NCBI GenBank assembly: GCA_964412555.1
Contig: CAYPPG010000030.1
Location: forward strand, 23,191 to 87,190
DNA: 64,000 nt
Direction of reading: 5' to 3'
Source: CAYPPG01 sp964412555
Lineage (GTDB): Bacteria > Hinthialibacterota > Hinthialibacteria > Hinthialibacterales > Hinthialibacteraceae
This document shows, in pieces, positions 17,711 through 27,506 of this stretch. How positions within the stretch are numbered: the stretch's first letter is position 1; each line of letters starts with the position of its first letter. Under the pieces are notes generated by a model. The model was not told the DNA's origin. It searched no databases and worked only from the letters and a program-made list of their open reading frames with translations. Made by a program: the position numbers and the translations under genes.

Positions 17711-17973
17711 GAGTGATGCGGGCAGGGATGCCCGCNNNNNNNNNNNNNNNNNNNNNNNNNNNNNNNNNNNNNNNNNNNNNNNNNNNNNNNNNNNNNNNNN
17801 NNNNNNNNNNNNNNNNNNNNNNNNNNNNNNNNNNNGCTCCAATGAGTGATGCGGGCAGGGATGCCCGCGCTCCAATGAGTGATGCGGGCAGGGATGCCCG
17901 CGCTCCAATGAGTGATGCGGGCAAGGATGCCCGCGCTCCAATAGATCATGCGGGTAGAGATGCCCGTGCTCCA
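17711..17973. repeat. 33-bp minisatellite interrupted by an assembly gap
   Basis: Head-to-tail copies of a 33-bp unit, GCTCCAATGAGTGATGC followed by GGGCAGGGATGCCCGC; the second half is itself a hairpin (GGGCA/TGCCC). One partial copy stands before the N run and four copies after it; the last two are diverged. A gap of exactly 100 N (17736-17835) hides the true copy number. The array ends about 28 bp before ilvD. Because 33 is a multiple of three the array is open in several frames, but these are not genes. Confidence 0.9.
17736..17835. other. Assembly gap, 100 N
   Basis: Placeholder run of exactly 100 N inside the 33-bp tandem array; the real length is unknown. Confidence 0.98.
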
Positions 17974-18001
17974 GTAATTTGATAGAAAGTGAGGCGAAAC
18001 G

Positions 18002-19660
18002 ATGCGAAGCGATGTCATGAAAGTCGGAGTCGAAAAAGGCCCTCATCGTAGTTTATGGTATGCGACCGGTTTATCCAAACAATCTCTCAACAAACCCATA
18101 ATCGGGATTGCCAATTCCTTTAATGAAATTGTTCCCGGCCATGTGGAACTCAATAAAATCGCTATGGCTGTCAAACGGGGCGTCTATATGTCCGGTGGTA
18201 CCCCTGTCGAGTTCAATACGATCGCTGTCGATGATGGCATCGCCATGAACCATTTAGGAATGCGTTATTCCCTCGTCAGCCGTGAAACTATCGCGGACAG
18301 CGTTGAGATCATGGCTACCGCTCATCCGTTCGACGGGATCGTCCTGGTTTCCAACTGCGATAAAATTACACCGGGAATGCTCATGGCTGCCGCGCGTTTG
18401 AATATTCCCGCCATCTTGATCACCGGTGGTCCCATGCTGGCTGGCTATGATCGGGGGGAACATATCGGACTCGATAATATGTTCGAACGGATTGCCCCTG
18501 CGAAAACGGGAAAGATCACTGTAGACGAATATGAAGAATCCTGTGCGGCCGCCTGCCCCGGTCCCGGTTCTTGCTCAGGCATGTTTACTGCCAATTCGAT
18601 GAACTGCGTGGCCGAAGCCCTCGGGATCGCCCTCCCTGGCAATGGAACCATCCCCGCCGTCTTCGCCGATCGTATCCGCTTGGCGGAAGCGGCAGGAATT
18701 CAGATCATGGAATTGGTCAAAAACGATATCAAGTCGCGGGATATCTTAACCCGCGAGGCCTTCGATAACGCCATCGCACTCGATATGGCATTCGGCGGAT
18801 CAACCAATACCTCCTTGCATATTCCCGCCATCGCGCACGAGGCAGGAATCGAATTGACATTGAAAGGATTCAACCAAATAAGCGACCGCACGCCGCATAT
18901 CTGCAACATGGCTCCCGCAGGACCGTTTCATATGGAAGATTTGGATCGCGCTGGCGGCGTTTCATCCATCTTAAAAACATTGGAAGGCAAACAACTGATT
19001 CATTCCAATACCATCACGGTCACGGGGAAAACACTGGGAGAAAATATCAGCAAAGCCAAACCGGGCAGCAGCGACGTGATCCGTCCACTCGACAACCCCT
19101 ATCATGAAACAGGCGGTTTATGCTGTCTCTTTGGTAATCTGGCTCCAGACGGGAGTGTCGTTAAAGAAGCGGCGGTTTTACCGGAAATGCTCCAACACAG
19201 CGGTCCGGCCCGAATTTTCAATTCTGAACAGGAGGCCGTCAATGCGATTCTCGGACATGATATCAAAGAAGGGGATGTGGTCGTTATACGGTACGAAGGT
19301 CCCAAAGGCGGGCCGGGAATGCCGGAAATGCTGACACCAACCTCCGTTGTCAAAGGAATGGGAATGGCGTCGAAAGTCTCGTTGATAACGGATGGACGCT
19401 TTTCCGGAGCGACGACCGGCGCATCCATCGGTCATATCTCTCCTGAAGCAATGGAAGGAGGGGCAATCGGATTGTTGGAAGAAGGTGATATCATCGAAAT
19501 CGACATTCCGAAACGAACTTTGAACGTCCGCTTGACCGAAGAGGAATTGAACGAGCGAAAGCAGCGATGGCAGCAGCCGGAACCGAAAATCAAAAAGGGA
19601 GTTATTGCCCGCTATGCCCGCAGTGTAAGTTCTGCCGCAAACGGAGCGGTATTCTCTTGA
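18002..19660 (+). CDS. ilvD: Dihydroxy-acid dehydratase
   Basis: Protein of 552 residues, the normal length. It catalyses the dehydration of 2,3-dihydroxy-isovalerate and -methylvalerate in branched-chain amino acid synthesis in the cytosol. Diagnostic motifs: SNCDKITPGMLMAAARLNIP with an Fe-S cysteine (about 119), CPGPGSCSGMFTANSMNC with further cysteines (about 185-203), GGSTNTSLHIPAIAHEAG and DGRFSGATTGASIGHISPEA near the C-terminus. The early region reads FNEIVPGHVEL, without the cysteine of the [2Fe-2S] class, so a [4Fe-4S] enzyme like that of Escherichia coli is more likely. No other ilv genes are nearby. GTGAGG lies upstream of the ATG; the promoter would have to lie in or beyond the minisatellite. 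Confidence 0.96.
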   Translation: MRSDVMKVGVEKGPHRSLWYATGLSKQSLNKPIIGIANSFNEIVPGHVELNKIAMAVKRGVYMSGGTPVEFNTIAVDDGIAMNHLGMRYSLVSRETIADSVEIMATAHPFDGIVLVSNCDKITPGMLMAAARLNIPAILITGGPMLAGYDRGEHIGLDNMFERIAPAKTGKITVDEYEESCAAACPGPGSCSGMFTANSMNCVAEALGIALPGNGTIPAVFADRIRLAEAAGIQIMELVKNDIKSRDILTREAFDNAIALDMAFGGSTNTSLHIPAIAHEAGIELTLKGFNQISDRTPHICNMAPAGPFHMEDLDRAGGVSSILKTLEGKQLIHSNTITVTGKTLGENISKAKPGSSDVIRPLDNPYHETGGLCCLFGNLAPDGSVVKEAAVLPEMLQHSGPARIFNSEQEAVNAILGHDIKEGDVVVIRYEGPKGGPGMPEMLTPTSVVKGMGMASKVSLITDGRFSGATTGASIGHISPEAMEGGAIGLLEEGDIIEIDIPKRTLNVRLTEEELNERKQRWQQPEPKIKKGVIARYARSVSSAANGAVFS

Positions 19661-19680
19661 AAACGAATCAGTGTTGAATT

Positions 19681-20820
19681 GTGAGATTATTCCGAATCAT
19701 TCATCGTGTTTTATGGATCGACCTTCTTGTAGCCATTTCGGAAGGTGTCGTTCTCTTTACATTCGTTTTTCTTTTGAAACGATTGTTCAGCTTGACGGAA
19801 TTATTCGTGGCGGAGGGAACCTCGTTTCTCGCAACCGGGAAAATGCTTTTCTCTCTCTTGCCTTCGATCATGATTATCACATTCCCGATGGCTGTACTCC
19901 TGGCAGGCCTTCTCGTCTATGGAAGGTTGGCTAGCGAGAATGAATTGACGGCTCTTCATGCCTGTGGATATTCCGTCAATCAATTGTTGATTCCAATACT
20001 CGTGATCGGGATCGGCTTGACCGGCATGATGTTTTGGTGGGGGCATCGCATCGCACCGAAAGGGTTGCGGATCTTTCGCACTGTTGCCGCCGATATCTTG
20101 AAAACCACAGCCACTACAGGAATCCAACCCGGTGGTTTCAACCAGTTTGGAGATTTCATTTTTCTGCCCAGCGCTATTGACTCGAATCAATTGAAAAATT
20201 TAAAATTGTTTGAAATCAGAGAGGATTCCATTGCCGGAGTGATTTCAGCCCCCACGGCAACCATTACATTTTCTCCCGAAGAAAGCATCCTCTATCTCGA
20301 CCTCGAAGAGGGAGTTCTTCATCAAATCCCCGCTCCGGAAAGAGACGTGGCCATTCGCTTTTCGAATATGCATTTTTCAATCCTGATTCCAACACTCTTG
20401 AAAAATTTTATCCGCACAGGGAACGAAAGACGCCGTTATGGAAATGAACAATTGAGGGAAGAAACACAAAGTTATCATCAAGCTTATCTCCAAATAGAGG
20501 AAGAGAATGCGCAAAAGCGCTTTTATTTTCGAGAATGGAAACAAGGTGAAGTGGAACAGGCCAGCCGGATCGCACTCCCCTTCGCCTGTCTCATCATGGC
20601 CGTGACCGGTGCGTTGTTGGGAATGGGTTCCCATTTTGGGAAGCGATCCTCCTGTTATGCCATGACAATATTTGTCATCTTCTCCTATTATGTTTTATTG
20701 AATTTCGGGGAAACGTATGCAGAGGATGGCATACTCCCAACGCACTTTGCCATTTGGATACCGAATATCGTCGGGATTCTCTCATCCGTTTATTTATTGA
20801 TTCGAACCATGCGCGTGTAA
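19681..20820 (+). CDS. lptF: LptF/LptG family lipopolysaccharide-export permease (first)
   Basis: Protein of 379 residues starting at GTG 19681, with three N-terminal membrane helices (about 10-35, 50-75, 98-120), a periplasmic beta-jellyroll domain (about 135-270) and three C-terminal helices. Typical YjgP/YjgQ features are PMAVLLAGLLVYGRLASENELTAL after helix two and ALPFACLIMAVTGALLGMG at the fourth. Together with the next gene it should form the membrane part of the LptB2FG transporter that extracts lipopolysaccharide from the inner membrane. Being first in the pair it is named lptF by position; the two subunits are hard to tell apart by sequence. It lies 20 bp after ilvD. Confidence 0.85.
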   Translation: MRLFRIIHRVLWIDLLVAISEGVVLFTFVFLLKRLFSLTELFVAEGTSFLATGKMLFSLLPSIMIITFPMAVLLAGLLVYGRLASENELTALHACGYSVNQLLIPILVIGIGLTGMMFWWGHRIAPKGLRIFRTVAADILKTTATTGIQPGGFNQFGDFIFLPSAIDSNQLKNLKLFEIREDSIAGVISAPTATITFSPEESILYLDLEEGVLHQIPAPERDVAIRFSNMHFSILIPTLLKNFIRTGNERRRYGNEQLREETQSYHQAYLQIEEENAQKRFYFREWKQGEVEQASRIALPFACLIMAVTGALLGMGSHFGKRSSCYAMTIFVIFSYYVLLNFGETYAEDGILPTHFAIWIPNIVGILSSVYLLIRTMRV

Positions 20821-20828
20821 GGAGAGCC

Positions 20829-21932
20829 ATGCGGAATCCAATCAAAACCGCCGATTTTCTGATATTGAAAGAATTCATCCTGGCGTTCGCTTTCATTTTT
20901 TCTCTTTTTGCCGTCATCGGATTCGTGTTGATCTTGTTCGATGAATTGGATGCTATTATCAATAACAGTGCCTCCTTCGGAGTCGGAATGGCCTATATCT
21001 TTCTTCGCCTGCCTCATACTATTGTGAAAGCCACCCCGATCATTGCCATCCTGTCCGTCGTCATTTCGATGGGTAACCTTGTACGGCATAATGAAATGCT
21101 CATGCTCTACATCGCCGGGTACAAGCCGACTCGTTTAAGTGCTCCCATTCTTGGTGCCTTAGCCTCTTTGATCGTTGCCATGTTTCTATTCAACGAGTAT
21201 GTGTCCGGACCGTTTGCGGGAAGAGCACATACTCTGATGGAAACGAAAATCAAAAAAACCGGCCAGGGGATGACGGAGCGCAGCGGGATTTGGCTTCACG
21301 GTGAAGGGGATCGGATTTATCGGGCGCAAACGTATTTTCCCGACTCTCGGAAAGTCGGAGGATTAACGATATTTGAATTCAAAGGCCCGAATCGAACGCT
21401 TTCCGCCCGTCTCGATGCAGAAAGCGCAACCCAAAACCAGGGAGTAGGCGGCTGGATTCTCAAAAAAGTCATCTCTCACCAAATTCACGAAGATGGAAGC
21501 ATCAAACGCGAAATCCATGATTCCTATCCCTATTTCATCGAGCACACACCGGAAGATTTTTCACGAGTGACCTTAAGCCCGGAACAAATGTCTCATGCCG
21601 AATTATCCGAACTGATTGAAACATTTCGCAAAGCGGGGGAAAATCCACGCATATATCTTCCCGATCTGCGAATCAAAGAGGCCTTTCCATTCGCGGTTTT
21701 CTTCTTGGGGATGTTAGGATTCACGATCGCTTTACGGCATGGCAGAATCGGCCACACCTCCGGTGTCGGTTTAGGATTGCTCGCTGCGATCGGTTATTTC
21801 ATGATTCTATCGCTTGGGCGAAGTCTTGCCCAAGTAGGTGTACTGACACCTGCGCTAGGAGCATGGATTCCCAACCTGCTTTGTATCATTCCCTCGACTT
21901 ATGAATATCTTAAGATCAAAGAAGAAATTTGA
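20829..21932 (+). CDS. lptG: LptF/LptG family lipopolysaccharide-export permease (second)
   Basis: Protein of 367 residues with the same plan as its neighbour: helices near residues 10-35, 50-75 and 95-120, a periplasmic domain (about 130-270) and a C-terminal trio of helices. MGNLVRHNEMLMLYIAGYKP corresponds to the conserved loop after helix two. I chose ATG 20829 because GGAG stands four bases upstream and 8 bp after the stop of the first permease; the frame open from 20754 overlaps the previous gene and has no ribosome site. The pair is presumably co-translated. Confidence 0.87.
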   Translation: MRNPIKTADFLILKEFILAFAFIFSLFAVIGFVLILFDELDAIINNSASFGVGMAYIFLRLPHTIVKATPIIAILSVVISMGNLVRHNEMLMLYIAGYKPTRLSAPILGALASLIVAMFLFNEYVSGPFAGRAHTLMETKIKKTGQGMTERSGIWLHGEGDRIYRAQTYFPDSRKVGGLTIFEFKGPNRTLSARLDAESATQNQGVGGWILKKVISHQIHEDGSIKREIHDSYPYFIEHTPEDFSRVTLSPEQMSHAELSELIETFRKAGENPRIYLPDLRIKEAFPFAVFFLGMLGFTIALRHGRIGHTSGVGLGLLAAIGYFMILSLGRSLAQVGVLTPALGAWIPNLLCIIPSTYEYLKIKEEI

Positions 21933-21976
21933 ACATTCCGTTCGTCAATTCCTTCGATTTAGAATACAATTGATAG

Positions 21977-22143
21977 CGAGGGCAAACGTAACTTGCCCAT
22001 GTTACCCCCTCTTATTCATAATGGGTAGCAAGGGTAAGCGAAGTCTACCCTTGCCGGTTAGCGCTCTAAACCAAGGGCAGACCTGAGGTCTTGCCCTTGT
22101 TCCCCTCTCTTCTCTATGAGGGGTAGTAAGGGTAAGCGAAGTT
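21977..22143. repeat. Cluster of GGGTAGCAAGGGTAAG-type palindromic repeats
   Basis: Three related pieces fill the gap between lptG and the redoxin gene: a GGGCAAACGTAACTTGCCC hairpin, a full GGGTAGCAAGGGTAAGCG/AAGTCTACCCTTGCC unit with a second arm AAGGGCAGACCTGAGGTC/TTGCCCTT, and a partial GGGTAGTAAGGGTAAGCGAA unit that ends 20 bp before the next start. Confidence 0.8.
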
Positions 22144-22163
22144 GAATATTGAAAGGAGCCACC

Positions 22164-23267
22164 ATGCAATTTCGAATGACTCTTGTTTTCTTGATGGTCG
22201 CTGGAGCAGGATTCGGTACTCTCTCTTTCCCGCTTCAAGCGGCAGAAATTCAATCTTTGAATATCGGGGATACGTTTCCCGATTTGGAGGTTGAAAGTAT
22301 AGAGGGAATCCCCCTCTCCCTGCGCCCTCCGTCGGGCAATTATCTGCTGCTTCTCTTTTGGGATCGTTCAACCGTGGATTCTGACGAACTGGTTCCCGAT
22401 GCGATCGTCCTCTATCGGCGCTTTCATGAGGTTGGACTGAATTATCTCTGCGTGATGATTGGGCAAAGCGAAGATTCGGTTTACCGATTCGCCGAACGGT
22501 GGCAAGTTCCCTGGCCGCAAGTCATGGATGAAAAGGATAATGAAAAAATCACGGATATTTTCGGCAATCAAAAAATTCCTTCGAATATCTTGATTGATGA
22601 TCAAGGCACGATTGTCGCGAAAAATCTGAGCGGGCCGGATGCTCATACAAAAGTCGCACAGATATTGGATGTCGATCTTGACACTCTCCCCCTGCCAGAG
22701 CGGCCCACTCCAAGACCGGAACAAAAGCCTCCTCAATTTCGAACCACTACCTCGATGACTATGGCGAGTGGAGAAATAGTATTAAGCGATTATTTAAAAC
22801 AAAAAGGCTACACACAATCGGTGATTGACAAACCAATCCTGATTGAACAATTCAAAGCGGTGGAGGAAAAGCCGAAAATACAAATCGTCGCTAAAAACTC
22901 CAGCGGACAACACACCTTCGGCTGGTATCAAGACAAAAAAGACATTCTTTTGTTCCAAGATGTTGTCGAAGATGTTTCTACAAAAATTGAACCAAAGGAA
23001 AAGGAATTCGGTTTGTTTCTCACCTGCATGTTCGGTCAAGGATATAAATGGTATACGGATCCCCAAAAAAATAATGGAGAAGCCCATGCAAAAGCCTTTC
23101 CGACCATTGAACATGGGAAAATGATCTCCAATTCTTACTTATTGTTCTGGGAAGATGTCCCTATCGGCATGCTCGATGATGATTTTCAAGATATCGTTGT
23201 ACAAATCGACGGAGTGATCCCTTCCGCTACCAAACCGTTCCAACAAACAAAGAAACTCCTTCGTTAA
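22164..23267 (+). CDS. Secreted redoxin-like protein with DUF4114-like C-terminus
   Basis: Protein of 367 residues: signal peptide (residues 1-25), an AhpC/TSA-TlpA type thioredoxin-fold domain (about 35-175: IGDTFPDLEVESIEGIPLSL, LLLLFWD, VPWPQVMD, PSNILIDDQGTIV), a Pro-rich linker (PLPERPTPRPEQKPP) and a C-terminal domain (about 200-350) containing LFWEDVPIGMLDDDFQDIVV, the acidic motif typical of DUF4114. The thioredoxin-fold part has no CxxC; after LLLLFWD the residues are RSTVDSD, so a disulfide redox role is unlikely and a binding or structural role is more plausible. ATG 22164 was preferred over 22149 because AAAGGAG precedes it. Confidence 0.8.
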   Translation: MQFRMTLVFLMVAGAGFGTLSFPLQAAEIQSLNIGDTFPDLEVESIEGIPLSLRPPSGNYLLLLFWDRSTVDSDELVPDAIVLYRRFHEVGLNYLCVMIGQSEDSVYRFAERWQVPWPQVMDEKDNEKITDIFGNQKIPSNILIDDQGTIVAKNLSGPDAHTKVAQILDVDLDTLPLPERPTPRPEQKPPQFRTTTSMTMASGEIVLSDYLKQKGYTQSVIDKPILIEQFKAVEEKPKIQIVAKNSSGQHTFGWYQDKKDILLFQDVVEDVSTKIEPKEKEFGLFLTCMFGQGYKWYTDPQKNNGEAHAKAFPTIEHGKMISNSYLLFWEDVPIGMLDDDFQDIVVQIDGVIPSATKPFQQTKKLLR

Positions 23268-23476
23268 ATAGGGGTACGAAAAACAACAGTTCATCCCCGG
23301 TTGGTTGGAGGATAGAGCAAATGTCCTCGCTTGCCCATCGATGCAGACGATAGGCCTGCGCTTCCCTCTTTGCCGTTCACTCTCCTCAAACACGTAACTA
23401 TAGTATCCCTGTATACGTTCTCTACTTTTATTGAGAATGACTGCTGCGATCCGCTCAACATGAAAGTGAAATCATT

Positions 23477-26400
23477 ATGAATAAACCGAACAAACTACGA
23501 ATAGGACTCCGGATTTTTTGGATAGTTTCGTTATCTTGCTTTTTTTATGTCCCCGCTGCAGACGCTCAAACGGGTGAAGCGATTTGGATATCCTTCTTTC
23601 AAAACAAAGACATCGATCAGGCTCTGAATGAATTTTCAGAAGTATTAAAAGAAGATGATGAAGATTCAATGGCCCATGCCGGCCTGGGGCTGTTGGGACC
23701 CAGCCGGGATAATCAAGCCGACGAAGCGATCGATCATCTGCTTCAAGCCCTTGAAACCGGATATATTCAGCCACAGGCAACCTTATTTTTATACGAAGCC
23801 CTTCGAATGATAAAGGGGCAAGAAGATTTTAATTTTTTTGATCGTTTTATCGAACAATTTTTGCAGAAAGACGATATTCCCGATCATCTGCGCGCCTCCC
23901 TGCAATTTCACCAAGCACAAATGAAGCAACGCCTGGGAGAATGGGAAAAGGCGGAGCAAATTTTCTCTCAACTCAACTTCATCACTGATTTTTGGATATG
24001 CGGCCCCTTCGACAATTCCGAGAAAGCCGGCCACAACCGGGAATACGGGCCGGAAGAAAATCTCGACCTACGATCGTCTTATTCCGGCCGTCGGGGATCG
24101 GTGCAATGGCGCCTCATGCCACTCAATCCCTATGATGGGTATATCAATTGTCACTCGCTCATCGATCCATCCGTCGAATCGACAACCTACCTAGCCGCTA
24201 CCCTTCATTCGGAAACAGAACAGCGTTGCCAATTGACCTTCGGACACGCCGGTGCGCTGAAAGTGTGGCTGAACGGACAATTGGAAGCGGATATGGACCG
24301 ATATCATGGCCCGCTTATCGATCAGGTCATCGTCGACACTCGTCTTCAAAAAGGAAACAACACGCTGCTCGTCAAACTATCATCGGGCGAAAAAGGGAAA
24401 TACGGATTATATGCCCGGCTTATCGCTCGAAACCCGGATCAAGTTCACGTTATCGATCCCCACGAGGAAAACGAACTTCCAAACACCGGTATCCATACTC
24501 CTAAACCGGATCAAGAATCACCACCCCATTTTCAATTGGAACCGATTCCCGTTCGCCAGTTGAAGGCGTTGGGGGAAGGGCCAGGAGCGGAACCGTATCA
24601 TCATTTGTTCTATGCGCTCTTGCTCCAACGATTGGACATCGCCGATGAGAACGACCAGAGCGCCAATTCAATGCTTTCCAAACTCGCTCAACTTTATCCC
24701 GCCAATCCCTATCTTCTGCGTCAAATGGGGGAATCGGAGAAACAGGAAAATTTACGCCGATTGGCTTACACTCGGGTGTTGGAACTGGATGAAGACGAAC
24801 GCATCGCCTTCCTTCTTTTACTCGACTATTACCGAACCGCCCCCTATGCCACAAAAGGATTCGAGTTGATCCGCGAATGGGATAAAAATCACGACGTACC
24901 GGCGAAAGCACGGCTGATTCAAGCCCAAATGTGGAATGGAGAAGGATTGCGGGAAGCAGCTGTAGATCTTATACGCTCAATCAGCGGAGAAATGGGAATC
25001 GAGGGCAAATGGACGTTGTATGAAATCGGCCATTCGCTCATGACCGATGAACAACAAGAATTTCTTCTGAAGGAAATTCTGCAAGAGAACGCCAATCACG
25101 GAAACGCTCTCCAGGCCCTGCGCCGTTTCATGTTACGTAAAGGAAAACACGAACAACATCAGCAGTTGCTGGATCATGAAAAAAAGATCGATCCGTTATC
25201 CATTTCCGGATCGATTGAGTATGCCAAATATCTTCAAACAGAAAAACAATACCAAAAATCACTCGACGTTCTGGACCGCGTTTTCAACATTTGTCCCGAT
25301 CATTTCGAAGCCCATACTCTATCGGCCATTTCCTATCATGCTCTCGGTGACGATCAAAAAGCCATGGAGGAATTGGAAGCGGCACTCGTCACCCGCCCCT
25401 CCAATCCGTGGTGTTTGCAATACGGGGAATTTCTCCAACCGGAAGAAAAAGATTATGCTTCTCCTTATTTGAAAGACTGGCAAGAAATCGAAATCCCGGA
25501 ATCCTTCGATCTTTCCAAGGCCAATTATGTCAATCTCTTGAATCAGCAAATCGTCAAAGTTCACCAGAACGGAAATTCCAGCGAAACTGTAAGAATGGTC
25601 ATTAAAGTGTTGACAGATACCGGGATCCGAATGCAAAGAGCGCGCGGCATCTATTATGACGCCGGGACATCGGAAGAAGTGCGTATCATTCGCGCCCGTG
25701 TCTGGAAAGAGGACGGAACATTTTATGACGCACCGGCGGTGGAACGAAGAAGCGCCGCCTCCAGCTCCGATGCAGCCAACCGGTTATACGACGACTACTA
25801 TGTGGCCATTCTCCAATTTCCCGCTCTGGAAAAGGGATCGATTATCGAATTGGAATACAAAAAAGAGCAAAAGGGTGAAAATATTTACGCCGATTATTTT
25901 GGGGATCTCTTCTACATCGGAGATACCACCTATGAACCCACTATTGAAAGTGAATACGTGCTCATCACCCCCCAAAGCCGTGAGTTTTACTGGAAATATA
26001 CCGAGGCACACTATCCTGAATCCGTCTCTTCCAAAGACATCACTCTCGATCGGGAACCGGAAATCACCGAAACAGAAGAAGAAAAAACATACCATTGGAA
26101 ATTCGCTCAACTTCCTGCCATCCCACGCGAACCTTATATGCCCTATCCATCCGAAGTGCTTCCCTATATCAAGGTGTCCACCTTTCAAACATGGTCGGAC
26201 ATGACGGAATGGTATTGGAATCTGATCCGGGAACAACTCATTCCCGGTGTGGTTCTCAAACAACGAGTGAAACAAATTGTCGAAGACTATAAAAAAAGCA
26301 ATGACATCGATATGGACGAAGAGCTCAGTCCGTGGCAAAAAGTTCGTGCCGTCAATTCGTTTGTCAATACGGAAGTCCGGTATCTCGGATTGGAATTCGG

Positions 26401-27403
26401 TGTGCACGGCTATAAACCTCATAAAGTCGATGAAATATGCAACGCCCAATATGGCGATTGCAAAGACAAAGCAGCCTTGGCAGTCACCATGCTGAAAGAA
26501 TTGGGAATTGAAGCGTACATTGTCATTATTCGCACGACCTCCAAAGGCGAAATCGATTATGAATTGCCATCGTTGGGCATCTTCAACCACGCCATTTACT
26601 ACATTCCGGACCTGGAAGGGAAAGAGTATTGGATCGACGGAACAGCCACATTCCATGACGCCAAAGAACTGCCCGCAATGGATGCCGGCGCCAATACGCT
26701 TATCGTCAAACCCGAGGGGGAGTATGAATTCAAACGGATACCTCATTCCGAGGCGAAAGACAACGGCGGCCTTTATACAACCGTCCTTACTCTCGATGAA
26801 AATGGCAACGCGAAAGGCATTCGGCAAGCGGAATACAAAGGCCTTTACAATCCAATTATACGTCAAACCTACGAAAATCCGGCCAAAGCGAAAGAAATCG
26901 TAGACAGGACTCTCGTCAACCGTTACCCCGGCGCCCAATCGATGAATATCGAACTGTCCGATGTGAAAGATTATTCCACACCGGAACACCTCTCGTACGA
27001 ACTGACCATCCCCCAATTCGCCTCAAAACAAGGTGAACAATGGGTTATTCCTGCAACCCTCTACGAGGAGAAAATCTCTCAACATTATGCGCGTTTGTCA
27101 AAGCGGGAATTCGATCTCGTTCTCCATTATCCATGGGAAAATACCAACGCGTTGAGCATCACTTTCCCGGAAACACCGGAAAACCTCGTGCTGCCCGTCG
27201 ACCGCGAAGTGGAATCGGAATTCGGTCTTTATAAACGCACGATTCAACAAGAGGCAAATCGCGTCATCATTCGGGAAACATTGATGTTTCAACCGATTCG
27301 AGTTCCTAAGGAAAAATATCAAGATTTTCGAGAATTCTGCCGGATGATCGATCTTTATCAAGAAGAAAAAATGTATGTGGACCGGAACGAGTCTGAAGGG
27401 TGA
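23477..27403 (+). CDS. Giant periplasmic TPR + DUF3857 + transglutaminase-like protein
   Basis: Protein of 1308 residues with a signal peptide (to about residue 30). TPR-like helices occur at about 35-160 and 370-680 (for example YAKYLQTEKQYQKSLDVLDR), with a PA14-like or jellyroll insert between them (GHAGALKVWLNGQLEADMDR). A DUF3857 domain follows (about 685-900) and then a transglutaminase-like domain with an intact triad: Cys995 in YGDCKDKAALA, His1038 in FNHAIYY and Asp1054 in EYWIDGTA. A beta-rich C-terminal domain completes it. Proteins of this class are thought to act in the envelope as peptidases or crosslinkers, but no substrate is known to me. A paralogue follows 103 bp downstream. 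Confidence 0.88.
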   Translation: MNKPNKLRIGLRIFWIVSLSCFFYVPAADAQTGEAIWISFFQNKDIDQALNEFSEVLKEDDEDSMAHAGLGLLGPSRDNQADEAIDHLLQALETGYIQPQATLFLYEALRMIKGQEDFNFFDRFIEQFLQKDDIPDHLRASLQFHQAQMKQRLGEWEKAEQIFSQLNFITDFWICGPFDNSEKAGHNREYGPEENLDLRSSYSGRRGSVQWRLMPLNPYDGYINCHSLIDPSVESTTYLAATLHSETEQRCQLTFGHAGALKVWLNGQLEADMDRYHGPLIDQVIVDTRLQKGNNTLLVKLSSGEKGKYGLYARLIARNPDQVHVIDPHEENELPNTGIHTPKPDQESPPHFQLEPIPVRQLKALGEGPGAEPYHHLFYALLLQRLDIADENDQSANSMLSKLAQLYPANPYLLRQMGESEKQENLRRLAYTRVLELDEDERIAFLLLLDYYRTAPYATKGFELIREWDKNHDVPAKARLIQAQMWNGEGLREAAVDLIRSISGEMGIEGKWTLYEIGHSLMTDEQQEFLLKEILQENANHGNALQALRRFMLRKGKHEQHQQLLDHEKKIDPLSISGSIEYAKYLQTEKQYQKSLDVLDRVFNICPDHFEAHTLSAISYHALGDDQKAMEELEAALVTRPSNPWCLQYGEFLQPEEKDYASPYLKDWQEIEIPESFDLSKANYVNLLNQQIVKVHQNGNSSETVRMVIKVLTDTGIRMQRARGIYYDAGTSEEVRIIRARVWKEDGTFYDAPAVERRSAASSSDAANRLYDDYYVAILQFPALEKGSIIELEYKKEQKGENIYADYFGDLFYIGDTTYEPTIESEYVLITPQSREFYWKYTEAHYPESVSSKDITLDREPEITETEEEKTYHWKFAQLPAIPREPYMPYPSEVLPYIKVSTFQTWSDMTEWYWNLIREQLIPGVVLKQRVKQIVEDYKKSNDIDMDEELSPWQKVRAVNSFVNTEVRYLGLEFGVHGYKPHKVDEICNAQYGDCKDKAALAVTMLKELGIEAYIVIIRTTSKGEIDYELPSLGIFNHAIYYIPDLEGKEYWIDGTATFHDAKELPAMDAGANTLIVKPEGEYEFKRIPHSEAKDNGGLYTTVLTLDENGNAKGIRQAEYKGLYNPIIRQTYENPAKAKEIVDRTLVNRYPGAQSMNIELSDVKDYSTPEHLSYELTIPQFASKQGEQWVIPATLYEEKISQHYARLSKREFDLVLHYPWENTNALSITFPETPENLVLPVDREVESEFGLYKRTIQQEANRVIIRETLMFQPIRVPKEKYQDFREFCRMIDLYQEEKMYVDRNESEG

Positions 27404-27506
27404 GTTTCAAGCAATCCACCCTTCGTTTTTAAAAGATGGGCTACAAATCGCTTTGAGCCTATCCTGCATATCTAAAAAATGTAAATATTGAAATGAAGGT
27501 ACCCAT

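Noticed and set aside
17641..18046. Long open frames with 11-residue repeats across the 33-bp array, in several frames
   Set aside because: They arise because the unit length is a multiple of three; they cross an N gap, lack ribosome sites, and are open in competing frames.
25784..27016. 410-codon open frame on the minus strand
   Set aside because: Mirror frame of the giant transglutaminase gene; no domain, no signal, no ribosome site, and the plus-strand protein has clear domains.
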